64,000 nt of DNA from JBEGHD01 sp049334165. GTDB taxonomy: Bacteria > Bacteroidota > Bacteroidia > Flavobacteriales_D > Sanyastnellaceae. Below, piece after piece: positions 26,401 to 34,072 of this stretch (position 1 is the stretch's first letter; every line of letters starts with the position of its first letter). Both the position numbers and the translations under genes were made by a program. The notes under the pieces are model-generated. The model was not told the origin of the DNA. It made no database searches and saw only the letters and a program-made list of their open reading frames with translations. The stretch lies in the NCBI GenBank assembly GCA_049334165.1, contig JBEGHD010000002.1; one strand, 5' to 3'.

Positions 26401-26504
26401 ATGGCAAAGAGCCGACTCTCTGCCAGCGGGTTTTTTGTGAAGTCCACCTCGTGCTCTCCTCGCAGCGAGTTTATGTTTTTGAATTTTATTTTTCTGATTT
26501 TCAT
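23481..26504 (-). CDS. sbcC: Exonuclease subunit SbcC (Rad50 family)
   Basis: SbcC is the ATPase/coiled-coil subunit of the SbcCD nuclease that opens DNA hairpins and processes double-strand ends. The 1007-residue protein has Walker A GPTGSGKST (37-45), two long coiled coils, the zinc hook CPLCGSTEHPW (about 540), the ABC signature LSGGETFVLSLSLALALSDL near the C-terminus and Walker B NSLFIDEGFGTLDPETL. The length is normal. Its usual partner sbcD lies upstream but is separated by a GIY-YIG gene and palindromic repeats. Relevant neighbour: SbcCD itself attacks palindromes of the kind that flank that insert. Confidence 0.97.
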   Translation of the reverse strand: MKIRKIKFKNINSLRGEHEVDFTKNPLAESRLFAITGPTGSGKSTILDVIALALFNRVPRLGKVSKNFVAQSGALLTRNTDEAFASVEYQCGKGVFRSSWSISTTRNNTLRDYEMELADVVSGKNLDLKKSDVPGKNEELIGLNYDQFVKSIMLAQGEFAQFLKVNKSERGELLEKITGTGVYRKLGQKAFEKKQQFAKSLEDLRKEEVIHRNALLSADELKETRKQNTELEKQSSEKEKNLKALEEQLKLREDFAKIQLLKKQKQEEVELQKKKLGDFEEEHGKRLKKHEATSPFAEKLEQWKRIGEKITEASKEAVALSKSKIELAVNRESLLKKVEDLVLSEVSEDAVKTELEKFKNRVEKFEKQISEKQQEYRSKKNELIAKGENWDFVPNVKDPEEDLEKLQSWQLETARRKEELSAKLGGINLENPQSEDARLEKKLFTLRKGADWSIELTKLEKNLKEEKQKLEKKAEDQKMLPGKIEKLESQKEKSELKVKSLRLELENQKLRASLKEKRAELQDGKPCPLCGSTEHPWSDHAPEADDELMKKLQQAEKDLESVGKELSNSEANLKHLLKELEELQSRIENLQKEIENLNQRLKSECGEWLKDEPVDWEKLIEQTETQRKSLREFGDIQKQAKGIESCLPIVESMIAISREGKKLAAEKNKLFTGDDISKTCGELRDSWTDINHRLKSLEEQSQKLKQEQAKLEKEKKQLQNELSPALREKGFDGIEDAISKRLPEEKYHQLNRQFSDLKEAFKTSETGFKSTAGQLDELKAKLTEEEDEQLEKFHRELKSELTEILENWEEVKRKLKNHTENLQRVENVQKRIAEEEKTGRKWELLNQLIGDATGKKFNDFAQDLTLQQLLALANNRLSQLTDRYRVASPQGDEDDSLIAIDDHMGGQRRSVKTLSGGETFVLSLSLALALSDLASKNVEINSLFIDEGFGTLDPETLDQTLDTLEKLQTESSKIIGIISHVEALKERISTQIQLERNGQGYSSLKVV

Positions 26505-26566
26505 TTTGACTAGAGTAGCTCTTGTAAGTTAGAGTTTACCTCGGTTAATTGTTCTTTGTGCACTGT

Positions 26567-26628
26567 TTTTTCTCGAGAAACGACCACTGTGCGTGAGCCG
26601 CTTGTCGAGCGGAGTCGAGACATAAGGG
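26567..26628. repeat. Palindromic repeat, left of the GIY-YIG gene
   Basis: A perfect 12-bp palindrome TTTCTCGAGAAA (26569-26580) is followed by the imperfect hairpin TGTCGA-GCGGAG-TCGAGACA (26603-26622). The latter is an inverted relative of the repeat at 27008-27043, sharing CGAGCGGAGTCGAGA, so the GIY-YIG gene lies between inverted copies. Confidence 0.7.
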
Positions 26629-26649
26629 AAGGTTGAGTTAAATATTCTC

Positions 26650-26970
26650 TCATTTATTACAATATTCTCTATTTTCAAAATGAGATTTATTCTGACATTT
26701 CGCCAGTAAAGGAAGTTCCGAGTGTCTACCTTCAATCAATGCTTCTTTTTTATCTCTCCCCCATTTCTTTACTTGATGTTCTCTTTCAAAAGCCTCATCA
26801 ATCCTGCTAAACTCTTCGTAATAAATAAGCTCAACAGGCAGTCTGCGACTAGTGTAACTTGAAGCATGTCCCTTTTGATGGAGCTCAATCCTTTTGAGTA
26901 GATTCCTGGTGGAGCCTACATAGAATTTATTATCAATACATTTAAGTATGTACATGTAGCAAGTAGCCAT
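26650..26970 (-). CDS. GIY-YIG nuclease family protein (UvrC/YhbQ-like single domain)
   Basis: The 106-residue product begins MATCYMYILKCIDNKFYVGS: the GIY-like strand is YMYILK (5-10) and the YIG-like strand is FYVGST (16-21). The usual Arg (R22 or R27), His 31 in LHQKG and the late Glu region AFEREHQVKKWGRDKKEALI follow. Proteins of this size are COG2827-type GIY-YIG proteins with poorly known roles. ATG at 26970 was chosen; TTG directly before it is an alternative. It lies between sbcD and sbcC in the same orientation, with an inverted pair of palindromes around it, so it is likely an insertion rather than part of the ancestral operon. Confidence 0.92.
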   Translation of the reverse strand: MATCYMYILKCIDNKFYVGSTRNLLKRIELHQKGHASSYTSRRLPVELIYYEEFSRIDEAFEREHQVKKWGRDKKEALIEGRHSELPLLAKCQNKSHFENREYCNK

Positions 26971-27007
26971 CAAGCTTAGATCAAAAGTGTTTTACAATCT
27001 TGTTTTG

Positions 27008-27043
27008 TCCCCTTGCGCACTCTCTCGACTCCGCTCGAGAACC
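27008..27043. repeat. Palindromic repeat, right of the GIY-YIG gene
   Basis: A hairpin TCTCGA-CTCCGC-TCGAGA (27022-27039) with 6-bp perfect arms and a 6-nt loop, preceded by TTGCGCAC. It is inverted relative to the left copy. Confidence 0.7.
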
Positions 27044-27065
27044 TTCATTCGCACCGAATCTGTTT

Positions 27066-28277
27066 TTATTCACCTTTTCCCTCCAACTCTTCCAAAATTT
27101 CATCAAAGGCCTCACTTACCAGTTTTCTGGTTTCTTCGTCAAAATCTTCTCGATCCAGACGCTTTTCAAAAACCTCTCGGGGCTTCAAGTCTTCCAGTTG
27201 CTTTGAGCTGTCATATAGTTCTGATGCTCCGTGGATCTGGTTTTTGAAAGATGCGCGGTGCTTGACAATTTCTGCTCCCTCGGTCTCGAATTCTTGCACC
27301 AGCCTGTCGAGGTCGAAAATCTTTCCAGGATCGTACTGATCCTCTTTAAGTTCCAGCTCCAGCAATGTGTCGAGCTTTCCCGTGGGTTGAATTACACCTA
27401 GTTTTTCTTTGAGTTCTTCCAGAGTGCCGCTGATTCGTTTCAGTTGACGAAAAACTGGGATTTTCACGCTTTCCGTTTCAAAATTTTCGGTGTCTAAAAT
27501 CAGTAGTCGCTTTTTGTCTTCACTTTCGCTAAACGAAAGGGGGAGTGGGGAACCACTGTAAAAAGTCGGTACCAGCGCATTCACTTTTTGTGGGCGATGG
27601 ATGTGGCCTAAGCCGATGTACTTAAAGTAGTCGCCAAACTTATCTGCCTCAAAGCTTGCTTCATTGCCCACCTGGATATCTCTCTCACTTTCGGAAGTGC
27701 TCACTCCGGCAGCAAAAAGGTGGCCCATGGCAATAGCCGGAACGTTGGGGAAATGCTCTTTGCAGCATTCGGCCGTATTTTCAAAAACCTTGGCGATGCC
27801 CACGCGGATGGCTTCTACTCGACTTTCATAACTCACTTCTTCGGTGGCATTTCGCAAGTCCGGGTCACGCAGATAGGGAAGAGCCGCTATTACCACTTGG
27901 GTTTTACCTTCGGCATTTTTAAGAGGAATCAGACAATCTTCGAGTCTCTCTGGCAGACTGCCAATCACGTGGATGTCCATCGCCTGAAGCAATTCCCGTG
28001 GGGCGTTCAACACAGCTGGAGAATCATGGTTTCCACCAGTTAGGATGAGTTTGCATTTGAGCGCATTGAGTTTTAGCAAAGCCTGAAAGTATGCCCTGCG
28101 CGATTCGCTCGAAGGGTTGGCGAGATCGAAAATATCTCCCGAAACCAAAATTGCTTCTATCTGCTCTTTCTTCACCAGTTCTACGAGCCAGTCGACAAAA
28201 AGCTCGAAGTCCTCACTCAGGTCGTGCTTGTGAAGTTTCTTGCCAATGTGCCAATCTGCAGTGTGTAGGATTTTCAT
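27066..28277 (-). CDS. sbcD: Exonuclease subunit SbcD (Mre11 family)
   Basis: SbcD is the Mn-dependent phosphoesterase subunit of SbcCD. The 403-residue product starts MKILHTADWHIGKKLHKHDL (metal motif DxH), and has VSGDIFDLANPSSESRR (GDxxD), LTGGNHDSPAVLN (GNHD), AMGHLFAAG and YIGLGHIHRPQK (GHxH). The reading frame extends to 28412, but the family starts at MKILHTADWH, so the ATG at 28277 was chosen. In the minus-strand order it precedes the GIY-YIG gene and sbcC. Length is normal. Confidence 0.96.
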   Translation of the reverse strand: MKILHTADWHIGKKLHKHDLSEDFELFVDWLVELVKKEQIEAILVSGDIFDLANPSSESRRAYFQALLKLNALKCKLILTGGNHDSPAVLNAPRELLQAMDIHVIGSLPERLEDCLIPLKNAEGKTQVVIAALPYLRDPDLRNATEEVSYESRVEAIRVGIAKVFENTAECCKEHFPNVPAIAMGHLFAAGVSTSESERDIQVGNEASFEADKFGDYFKYIGLGHIHRPQKVNALVPTFYSGSPLPLSFSESEDKKRLLILDTENFETESVKIPVFRQLKRISGTLEELKEKLGVIQPTGKLDTLLELELKEDQYDPGKIFDLDRLVQEFETEGAEIVKHRASFKNQIHGASELYDSSKQLEDLKPREVFEKRLDREDFDEETRKLVSEAFDEILEELEGKGE

Positions 28278-28378
28278 TTCTGAGCTCAGTTCGTTCTTTG
28301 TCAAAAATAGGGTTTCGGAGGGATTTTTCTTTGGCAACGAATCGATCCCAGCACAAACAGTACTTTCAAATACGGTCG

Positions 28379-28399
28379 TCCTGAACTTGGTTCGGGACC
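28379..28399. repeat. Palindromic repeat between sbcD and ddl
   Basis: The near-palindrome TCCTGAACTTGGTTCGGGA (one mismatch in 8-bp arms) belongs to the 'TCCTGAACTTGTTTCAGGA' class of short interspersed repeats. A relative lies at 29479-29502, on the other side of ddl. Confidence 0.55.
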
Positions 28400-28459
28400 T
28401 CACAAAACTCAACTGAATGGAACTCGGAAGTAGAATCCCTTACTCAATCCTCGGCCAAT

Positions 28460-29425
28460 CTAAAAGCACCCTTCAATCACCATCGTGATCAGCTCCTTTT
28501 TGGAGATGTTGGCGTGGGCGGCTTGCTGAGGGATGAGGCTGGCTTCGGAAAACCCGGGGACGGTATTGACCTCCATCACGTAGATGTCTTCACCCTTTAC
28601 GAAGTAATCTACGCGGATCATGCCTTTGCAATCGAGCAGGTCGTAGATGCGTTCCGACATGCGCTGTACATCGTTGTAGTGGTGTTCTTTGATGCGGGCA
28701 GGAGTAATTTCTTCAGACTGGCCTTCGTACTTAGCGGCAAAATCGAAGAACTTCCCTTTCGCTACGATTTCGGTAATCGGCAGGGCAGTGGTTCTTCCGT
28801 AGGGACGGATCACTCCGCAGGTCACCTCAGTTCCGCTGAGCAGTTCTTCGATCAGCACTTCACCGTCTACGTCCAGCGCTTTTTCGATGGCTGCCGGCAA
28901 CTCTTCAGCTTTTTCCACTCTCGAATCACCCAGAGAAGATCCACCGCGGTTGGGTTTTACAAAGCAGGGCAGCCCCACGTTGTTGATGATGTGGCGCACG
29001 GAATAGACATCAGATTTTTTGAGCATCACCGAGCGGGCACAGAGAAAGCCCTCGTGGCGCAGGTAAGTGTTGGTCATGCTTTTGTTGAAAGTGAGCGACA
29101 GGTTGAGCACGCTTCCTGTAGTGGTAGGCAAGCCGATCAGGTCGAAATAGCCCTGCAAAATCCCGTCTTCACCGGGCGTACCATGAATGGCCACGAACAC
29201 CCCGTCAAAGGTGTGTTTGCCTTTTTTGTGAGTAAAAGTAAAGTCGTTTTTGTCGATGGGGAAAGTGCTGCCTTCCCAATGTGCGAACCAGCCGGACTTG
29301 TCCATTACGACTTTCACCGGTTCGTATTTTGTCCGATCGATATTGTTCATCACCATCTCGGCACTCTTCATTGAGATCACTGCCTCTCCGGACAATCCCC
29401 CGGCAATCACTGCGACTTTTTTCAT
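28460..29425 (-). CDS. ddl: D-alanine--D-alanine ligase
   Basis: The ATP-grasp enzyme joins two D-Ala residues for the peptidoglycan stem peptide. The 321-residue protein has the N-terminal AVIAGGLSGEAVISMKSAE (the Gly-rich GG.SxE motif), GTPGEDGILQGYFDLIGLPTTT, VKPNRGGSSLGDSRV, and the C-terminal IRVDYFVKGEDIYVMEVNTVPGF with Mg-binding Glu/Asn. The usual murC/ftsQ cell-wall cluster is not next to it. It stands alone, with palindromic repeats on both sides. Confidence 0.96.
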   Translation of the reverse strand: MKKVAVIAGGLSGEAVISMKSAEMVMNNIDRTKYEPVKVVMDKSGWFAHWEGSTFPIDKNDFTFTHKKGKHTFDGVFVAIHGTPGEDGILQGYFDLIGLPTTTGSVLNLSLTFNKSMTNTYLRHEGFLCARSVMLKKSDVYSVRHIINNVGLPCFVKPNRGGSSLGDSRVEKAEELPAAIEKALDVDGEVLIEELLSGTEVTCGVIRPYGRTTALPITEIVAKGKFFDFAAKYEGQSEEITPARIKEHHYNDVQRMSERIYDLLDCKGMIRVDYFVKGEDIYVMEVNTVPGFSEASLIPQQAAHANISKKELITMVIEGCF

Positions 29426-29478
29426 GTTTGTTTGGGTTTAATTCAATTCCTAGAATAATCGTTGTCGTCACTTTCGAA

Positions 29479-29502
29479 TCCCTAAACTTGTTTCAGGGTC
29501 TG
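29479..29502. repeat. Palindromic repeat upstream of ddl
   Basis: TCCCTAAACTTGTTTCAGGG with one bulge; same family as 28379-28399. The 261-bp gap between ddl and the peptidase gene holds nothing else that I recognise; a CACCTTTG near 29610 is one base from a -7 box. Confidence 0.5.
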
Positions 29503-29686
29503 TTGATTCAAACTCGATTGTCTTGAAGATTTTCTGAGGACCTGCACTTTTTTTCAAGTACTAATTTCCTCATTTCGTTTTCTCTTCACCCACACTTTTC
29601 ACCTTTGTTTTAACACATACCAGTTGACAAGCCCGATGGATATCGCTAAACTTGTCGATGCAATTTTCAATCTTAATCCAATTCCA

Positions 29687-30811
29687 ATGAAAAATCTGAA
29701 GTGGGCTGCGCTGGCTCTTGCGCTTTGTGTTTCAACTTTTGTCTCTGCCCAGGACGAGCAAGTTTATGAGTTTACCGTGGTGAAGGAGATCGATGCCACA
29801 GAAACCAAAGACCAGTGCAGAACCGGGACCTGCTGGAGCTTTGCCACGATTTCCTTTTTGGAATCCGAAGCGCTGCGACTCGGCAACGGAAAACACGATT
29901 TTTCGGAGATGTTCAATGTCCGTGTCACTTATCCGCTGAAAGCTGAAAAGTACGTTCGCTATCAGGGTAAGTATCAATTTGGCCCGGGAAGCCTTAGCCA
30001 CGATGTGATCAATGCTGTGGCCGAGCACGGAATTGTTCCCGAAAGTGTTTACAAAGGTTTGAACTACGGCCTCGAAGAACATAACCACGCTGAAATGGAT
30101 GCGATGCTCGAAGCGATGGTGAAGGCTGTTGTAGAGAACAAAGGACGCAGACTCACCAACAAGTGGGAAGATGCGGTGAACTCAGTTTTGGACGTTTACC
30201 TCGGGGAAATTCCAACTACTTTTGAATACAGTGGAAAGATATACACGCCAGAGGAATTTAGAAATGCCATGGGAATCGTTCCCGAAGATTACCTGAGTTT
30301 TACTTCGTTTACACACCACCCGTTTTACGAACCGTTTGTTCTAGAAGTACCCGACAACTTCAGCCAGGAGCCTTTTAACAACGTGCCACTAGAAGACCTT
30401 GTGAGCATTGTCGATAATGCAATCGAAAAAGGATTTACAGTTGCCTGGGATGCCGATGTGAGCGAGCGTGGATTTAGCTTTAGAAACGGAATGGCCATCG
30501 CTCCGGAAGAGTCGGTTTCTAAAGATCAGCTTTTCAAAGAAGTAGTGGAAGAAGTGGAAGTGACTCAAATGCTTCGTCAGGTGCAATTTAACAACTTTCA
30601 AACCACTGACGATCACCTGATGCATATTGTCGGAATGGCACTTGATCAGGACGGCAAAGAATACTACATCGTGAAAAACTCCTGGGGTGCAGACAATCCT
30701 TATGGTGGAATCCAGTACGTATCAAAAGCTTACTTCATGCTCAAGACTGTGGGAATTCTGGTTCATCAAGATGCTGTGCCAAGTGATGTCAGCAAGGAAT
30801 TTAAACGATAG
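29687..30811 (+). CDS. Secreted C1A-like cysteine peptidase (bleomycin hydrolase/aminopeptidase C type)
   Basis: The 374-residue product has a signal peptide (MKNLKWAALALALCVSTFVSAQ) and a papain-fold core: oxyanion Gln43 and catalytic Cys49 in DQCRTGTCWSFA, the catalytic His in TDDHLMHIVGMALDQDG and Asn in EYYIVKNSWG. It resembles the Bacteroidota branch of peptidase C1B/PepC but is exported, probably to the periplasm. The reading frame is open to 29624, but the signal peptide fixes the ATG at 29687. Substrate unknown. Confidence 0.92.
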   Translation: MKNLKWAALALALCVSTFVSAQDEQVYEFTVVKEIDATETKDQCRTGTCWSFATISFLESEALRLGNGKHDFSEMFNVRVTYPLKAEKYVRYQGKYQFGPGSLSHDVINAVAEHGIVPESVYKGLNYGLEEHNHAEMDAMLEAMVKAVVENKGRRLTNKWEDAVNSVLDVYLGEIPTTFEYSGKIYTPEEFRNAMGIVPEDYLSFTSFTHHPFYEPFVLEVPDNFSQEPFNNVPLEDLVSIVDNAIEKGFTVAWDADVSERGFSFRNGMAIAPEESVSKDQLFKEVVEEVEVTQMLRQVQFNNFQTTDDHLMHIVGMALDQDGKEYYIVKNSWGADNPYGGIQYVSKAYFMLKTVGILVHQDAVPSDVSKEFKR

Positions 30812-30856
30812 AGATTGCGATTACCACTCATTCTAATTTGAATCCTTCAGCCTGAG

Positions 30857-31549
30857 ATGATTAAAATCCTGAAGAAGATCCTTCGCTGGATTTTGAAACT
30901 AGCGATTTGGTTTTTAGTGCTGTCGGTGCTTTGGGTATTGGTTTACAAATGGGTGAACCCTCCGATCACTTTCCTTCAGGCGCGCGAATATTTTCGTGCT
31001 CCCGATGGCGATGATTTTCACAAAGAGTGGGTCGACATCGAAGAAATTGCCCTACCGATGAGGTTGGCGGTAGTGGCTTCTGAAGATCAGAATTTCAAAC
31101 GCCACAGCGGCTTTGACTTCGGTGCAATCCAAAAAGCAATAGAGTACAACGAGAAACACAAGAAAACTCGCGGTGCCAGCACCATCAGTCAGCAAACGGC
31201 CAAAAACGTCTTTCTCTGGCCTGGCAGAAACTGGGTGCGAAAAGGCCTGGAAGTTTACTTCACTTTTCTGATCGAATTGCTGTGGTCAAAAGAGCGCATT
31301 CTAGAGGTTTACCTAAACGTGATTGAAACGGGTAAGTACAAATTTGGTGTGGAAGCTGCAGCGCAGGACTACTTCCGCACTAGTGCAGCCAAACTGAGTA
31401 AGAGTCAGGCAGCACTGATTGCCGCTGCCGTTCCCAGTCCTCGGAAAAGCAATCCCGGAGCACCATCTGCCTACCTTAGCCGAAGGAAAGATCACATTCT
31501 CCGTCAGATGCGGTTGATCGGAAGTAACTACTTTGAGCGAGAGGAGTAG
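30857..31549 (+). CDS. mtgA: Monofunctional biosynthetic peptidoglycan transglycosylase
   Basis: The enzyme polymerises lipid II into glycan strands. The 230-residue protein of the GT51 family has one N-terminal membrane anchor (about 11-30), the catalytic Glu76 in VVASEDQNFKRHSGFD, GASTISQQTAKNVFL (motif 2), LELLWSKERILEVYLNVIETG (motif 3) and PRKSNPGAPSAYLSRRK. No transpeptidase domain follows, hence MtgA and not a class A PBP. It stands alone after the peptidase gene. Confidence 0.95.
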   Translation: MIKILKKILRWILKLAIWFLVLSVLWVLVYKWVNPPITFLQAREYFRAPDGDDFHKEWVDIEEIALPMRLAVVASEDQNFKRHSGFDFGAIQKAIEYNEKHKKTRGASTISQQTAKNVFLWPGRNWVRKGLEVYFTFLIELLWSKERILEVYLNVIETGKYKFGVEAAAQDYFRTSAAKLSKSQAALIAAAVPSPRKSNPGAPSAYLSRRKDHILRQMRLIGSNYFEREE

Positions 31550-31581
31550 AACTTTATCTTCTCCAAACCGGCTGACTTTCC

Positions 31582-31589
31582 TAATTTTG
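31582..31589 (+). promoter_or_regulatory. -7 box for a leaderless transcript (wcaF-like)
   Basis: TAATTTTG, 5 nt (ACGCC), then ATG at 31595. Same spacing as fcl and three other genes in this window. Confidence 0.6.
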
Positions 31590-31594
31590 ACGCC

Positions 31595-32155
31595 ATGTCG
31601 AATCCTCAGGCCACAGACCTTTCTTCGTTCAACAACGACTGGTACAATCCAGGTAATCCGCTGAAGCGGTTGCTGTGGTACTACACCAACCTCGTTTTTT
31701 TTAACAGTGGTTGGCTGCCGATTGGTGGTTTGAAAGTGATTTTGTTAAAGATCTTTGGGGCCAAAATCGGTAGAGGAGTAGTGATCAAACCGTACGTAAA
31801 TATTAAGTATCCCTGGAAGCTCGAGGTCGGCAACCACGTGTGGATCGGTGAGAAAGTATGGATCGACAACTTAGATGAAGTGAAGATAGGTTCAAACGCC
31901 TGTCTTTCGCAGGGAGCGATGCTGCTTTGTGGAAATCACAACTACAAGAAGCCCACTTTCGATCTGATCGTAAAACCGATTACAATCGAAGAAGGAGTTT
32001 GGATTGGTGCTCACTCAGTGGTGACGCCCGGCTGTGTTTGCGAAAGTCACAGCATGTTGGCCGTGAAGTCTGTAGGTATCGGAAAGCTCGAGGCGTTTTC
32101 CATCTACCAGGGGAACCCAGCAAAGTTTCTTCGAAAAAGAGAGTTCAAGGCATGA
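31595..32155 (+). CDS. WcaF-like polysaccharide O-acetyltransferase
   Basis: This 186-residue LbH (left-handed hexapeptide) protein matches the colanic acid WcaF/NodL family: W-rich N-terminus (YTNLVFFNSGWLPIGGLK), KIFGAKIGRGVVIKPYVNIKYPW, GNHVWIGEKVWIDNL, LCGNHNYKKPTFDLIVKPI and GVWIGAHSVVTPGCVC. It likely acetylates a sugar from acetyl-CoA. The stop overlaps the ATG of the next glycosyltransferase (ATGA), so the two form a unit. Confidence 0.93.
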   Translation: MSNPQATDLSSFNNDWYNPGNPLKRLLWYYTNLVFFNSGWLPIGGLKVILLKIFGAKIGRGVVIKPYVNIKYPWKLEVGNHVWIGEKVWIDNLDEVKIGSNACLSQGAMLLCGNHNYKKPTFDLIVKPITIEEGVWIGAHSVVTPGCVCESHSMLAVKSVGIGKLEAFSIYQGNPAKFLRKREFKA

Positions 32156-32907
32156 AAATTTCCATCATCACCATCAGTTTCAACAGCGAAGATACGATCG
32201 AAGACACCATTCGATCTGTCGTTTCTCAGAGCTATTCCAATGTGGAGTACATCATCGTGGATGGCGCTTCCAAAGACGGTACGATGGAAATCGTGAAAAA
32301 GTACGAAGACGGAATTTCGAAAATCATTAGCGAGCCCGACAAAGGGATTTACGATGCCATGAACAAAGGCGTGAAGGCCGCCACGGGTGATATTGTTGGA
32401 ATTCTCAATTCTGATGATGTTTACGACAACAGCGATGTGATTGATAAGGTCGTGAAGAAATTTGAGTCAGAAAACTGCGATGCCGTTTACGCAGACCTTG
32501 TGTACGTAGATCGGAAGAACACAGAAGATGTTAAGCGCTTCTGGAAGTCTGGAAATTACAGTGAAGGGATTTTCAAAAAGGGCTGGATGCCTCCTCACCC
32601 GACTTTCTTCGTGAAGAATAAGTGCTACGAAAAGTTTGGCGTCTACAACACGGATCTCAAATCTGCAGCCGACTACGAGTTGATGCTTCGTTTTTTGCAC
32701 AAGCACAAAATTTCGGTGTCTTACCTGCCGGAGGTTATTACAAAAATGAGAGTGGGAGGGGAAAGTAACGTCTCGTTGAAAAATCGCATTCGCGCCAATA
32801 AGGAAGATCGCCTCGCCTGGAAGCTCAACGGTCTTAAACCCGGTCCGCTGACGCTGACGAGAAAGCCACTTTCCAAAATCAGCCAGTTTTTCAAGAAAAA
32901 AGGCTAA
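32152..32907 (+). CDS. Family 2 glycosyltransferase
   Basis: The 251-residue cytoplasmic GT2 enzyme resembles WcaE/PssE-type proteins: MKISIITISFNSEDTIEDTI, YIIVDGASKDGTMEIV, DKGIYDAMNKGVKAATGDIVGILNSDD (the DxD-like NSDD), and SAADYELMLRF. A longer frame starting at 31927 exists but overlaps the wcaF-like gene, so the ATG at 32152 was chosen. It forms a pair with the acetyltransferase, outside the two larger polysaccharide clusters. Confidence 0.93.
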   Translation: MKISIITISFNSEDTIEDTIRSVVSQSYSNVEYIIVDGASKDGTMEIVKKYEDGISKIISEPDKGIYDAMNKGVKAATGDIVGILNSDDVYDNSDVIDKVVKKFESENCDAVYADLVYVDRKNTEDVKRFWKSGNYSEGIFKKGWMPPHPTFFVKNKCYEKFGVYNTDLKSAADYELMLRFLHKHKISVSYLPEVITKMRVGGESNVSLKNRIRANKEDRLAWKLNGLKPGPLTLTRKPLSKISQFFKKKG

Positions 32908-32932
32908 ATCGATTTCATAATTTAGCCTTTTC
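32895..32932. terminator. Bidirectional intrinsic terminator
   Basis: The stem AGGCTAAAT / ATTTAGCCT (loop about 10 nt) is flanked by six A on the left and four T on the right. It includes the GT2 stop codon and lies between this gene and the convergent DUF6089 gene. Confidence 0.8.
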
Positions 32933-32951
32933 AAAAGTCTTCTATGATTTT

Positions 32952-33929
32952 CTAGAATTTCGCTCTGGATCTTCTGATACCTCTACGTTGACGGATCCAG
33001 TTGTACTTGCGCTTGTAGAAAGAACTTCTTCCACGGAACACGTAACCGACACTGAAGGTCATCGTGAGGTAGTTGTCGTTGTTTGAGGCTTCACCACGTG
33101 GAGCTGTTTGATTGCTTCGGGTGTCGTACTGGTGCGACCAAACTGTTCCGGAAGCTTCAGGGTCGTTGATGGCATCGATAATTTCCTGGCTAGTCTGACT
33201 GGCAAACTCTGCCGCTTCAGGACTAAGGTCCTGCGGATTGGCGTAGTCAGTGCTGATGTCATCGAGATAATCGGTAAAGGTCATTCTCCAGCTCATCTCC
33301 CAACCGAGTCTCCAGCGGTTGTTGAAAGTGAAGTGAAGTCCGATTCCCAATGGCACTGCCATGGCAAAAGTTTCGTACTCAGAGTCCTGACCTTCTGTTC
33401 TCAGCGGACGCAAATCCACCCACTCGCCAGTCGGTTCACCGGCATCTGGGTTGTAAAGCTGCGCTTGTGGATTGTGGCGAAAAACGCTCAATCCGGCATG
33501 ACCATATAATTTGAATTTCGGGTTGTAAAAACCACGTCCGCCCACATCGTTGTGGTAAAAGATGGTGACCTCACCGCGTCCGCCAAACTCAACCATTCTG
33601 TTTCTGAAGTGAAGGTTTCTGGCTCTACGGGCAGGATTGGTAGATTCTGAATCGTAGTCGTTGATCTGAAGGTAAGTGATGTTGGCAGCAACAGAAATCA
33701 ATCTGGAAAATCTGTATCGGCCATAAGCTCCGATAGCGACATTCGTCTGATTGAGGTGCATGTCCCAAATGAAGTCTCTTCTCGGAAGGGATTTTCCACC
33801 GATGTCTCCGAGATAGTTGGCACCACCGAGTTTGATTCCGGCCTCAAAGTCGTACTGTGCCGCAGACTCCTTTGGAGCCGCAAACAACAGAACACCTACG
33901 AAAAGACAAATAATGGAAATGTATTTCAT
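32952..33929 (-). CDS. DUF6089 outer-membrane beta-barrel protein
   Basis: The 325-residue protein has a signal peptide (MKYISIICLFVGVLLFAAPKESAAQ) and the Bacteroidota motif YDFEAGIKLGGANYLGDIGG, then barrel strands and the C-terminal YLTMTFSVGYVFRGRSSFYKRKY followed by a basic tail RQRRGIRRSRAKF. This fits the DUF6089 family of outer-membrane proteins, whose function is not known. The start at 33929 (ATG) is preferred over TTG 33938. The basic C-terminal tail is an odd feature for a barrel. Confidence 0.88.
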   Translation of the reverse strand: MKYISIICLFVGVLLFAAPKESAAQYDFEAGIKLGGANYLGDIGGKSLPRRDFIWDMHLNQTNVAIGAYGRYRFSRLISVAANITYLQINDYDSESTNPARRARNLHFRNRMVEFGGRGEVTIFYHNDVGGRGFYNPKFKLYGHAGLSVFRHNPQAQLYNPDAGEPTGEWVDLRPLRTEGQDSEYETFAMAVPLGIGLHFTFNNRWRLGWEMSWRMTFTDYLDDISTDYANPQDLSPEAAEFASQTSQEIIDAINDPEASGTVWSHQYDTRSNQTAPRGEASNNDNYLTMTFSVGYVFRGRSSFYKRKYNWIRQRRGIRRSRAKF

Positions 33930-34072
33930 GCCGGGCAATTTTACCTTGCTTTAAAACAGGCTAAAATAAGTTGATCTCAGCGCTTATGCAAAATAAAGTA
34001 TTCAAACATTAGCTTTTACCTGATTTTCGGTAAAAAGTTTCTTACTTCGCTGCTGTTCAAAAAACATTTTTC

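Larger units (their letters stand above)
26591..27043 (-). mobile_element. Candidate GIY-YIG/palindrome module
   Basis: A GIY-YIG gene flanked by inverted palindromic repeats and placed between sbcD and sbcC, which are adjacent in most bacteria. The boundaries are taken as the outer ends of the repeats. No target-site duplication was identified. Mobility is inferred from this layout only. Confidence 0.4.

Noticed and set aside
26529..26735. Minus-strand 68-residue frame overlapping the GIY-YIG gene end
   Set aside because: It spans the palindromes and the 3' part of the nuclease gene; no domain, no start signal.
28514..29374. Plus-strand frame of 286 residues antisense to ddl
   Set aside because: ddl on the minus strand has all ATP-grasp motifs; the antisense frame shows no domain and is a codon-bias shadow.
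31927..32151. 75-residue N-terminal extension of the GT2 protein
   Set aside because: It overlaps the wcaF-like gene and has no GT2 features; the ATG at 32152 overlaps the stop codon in the ATGA manner.
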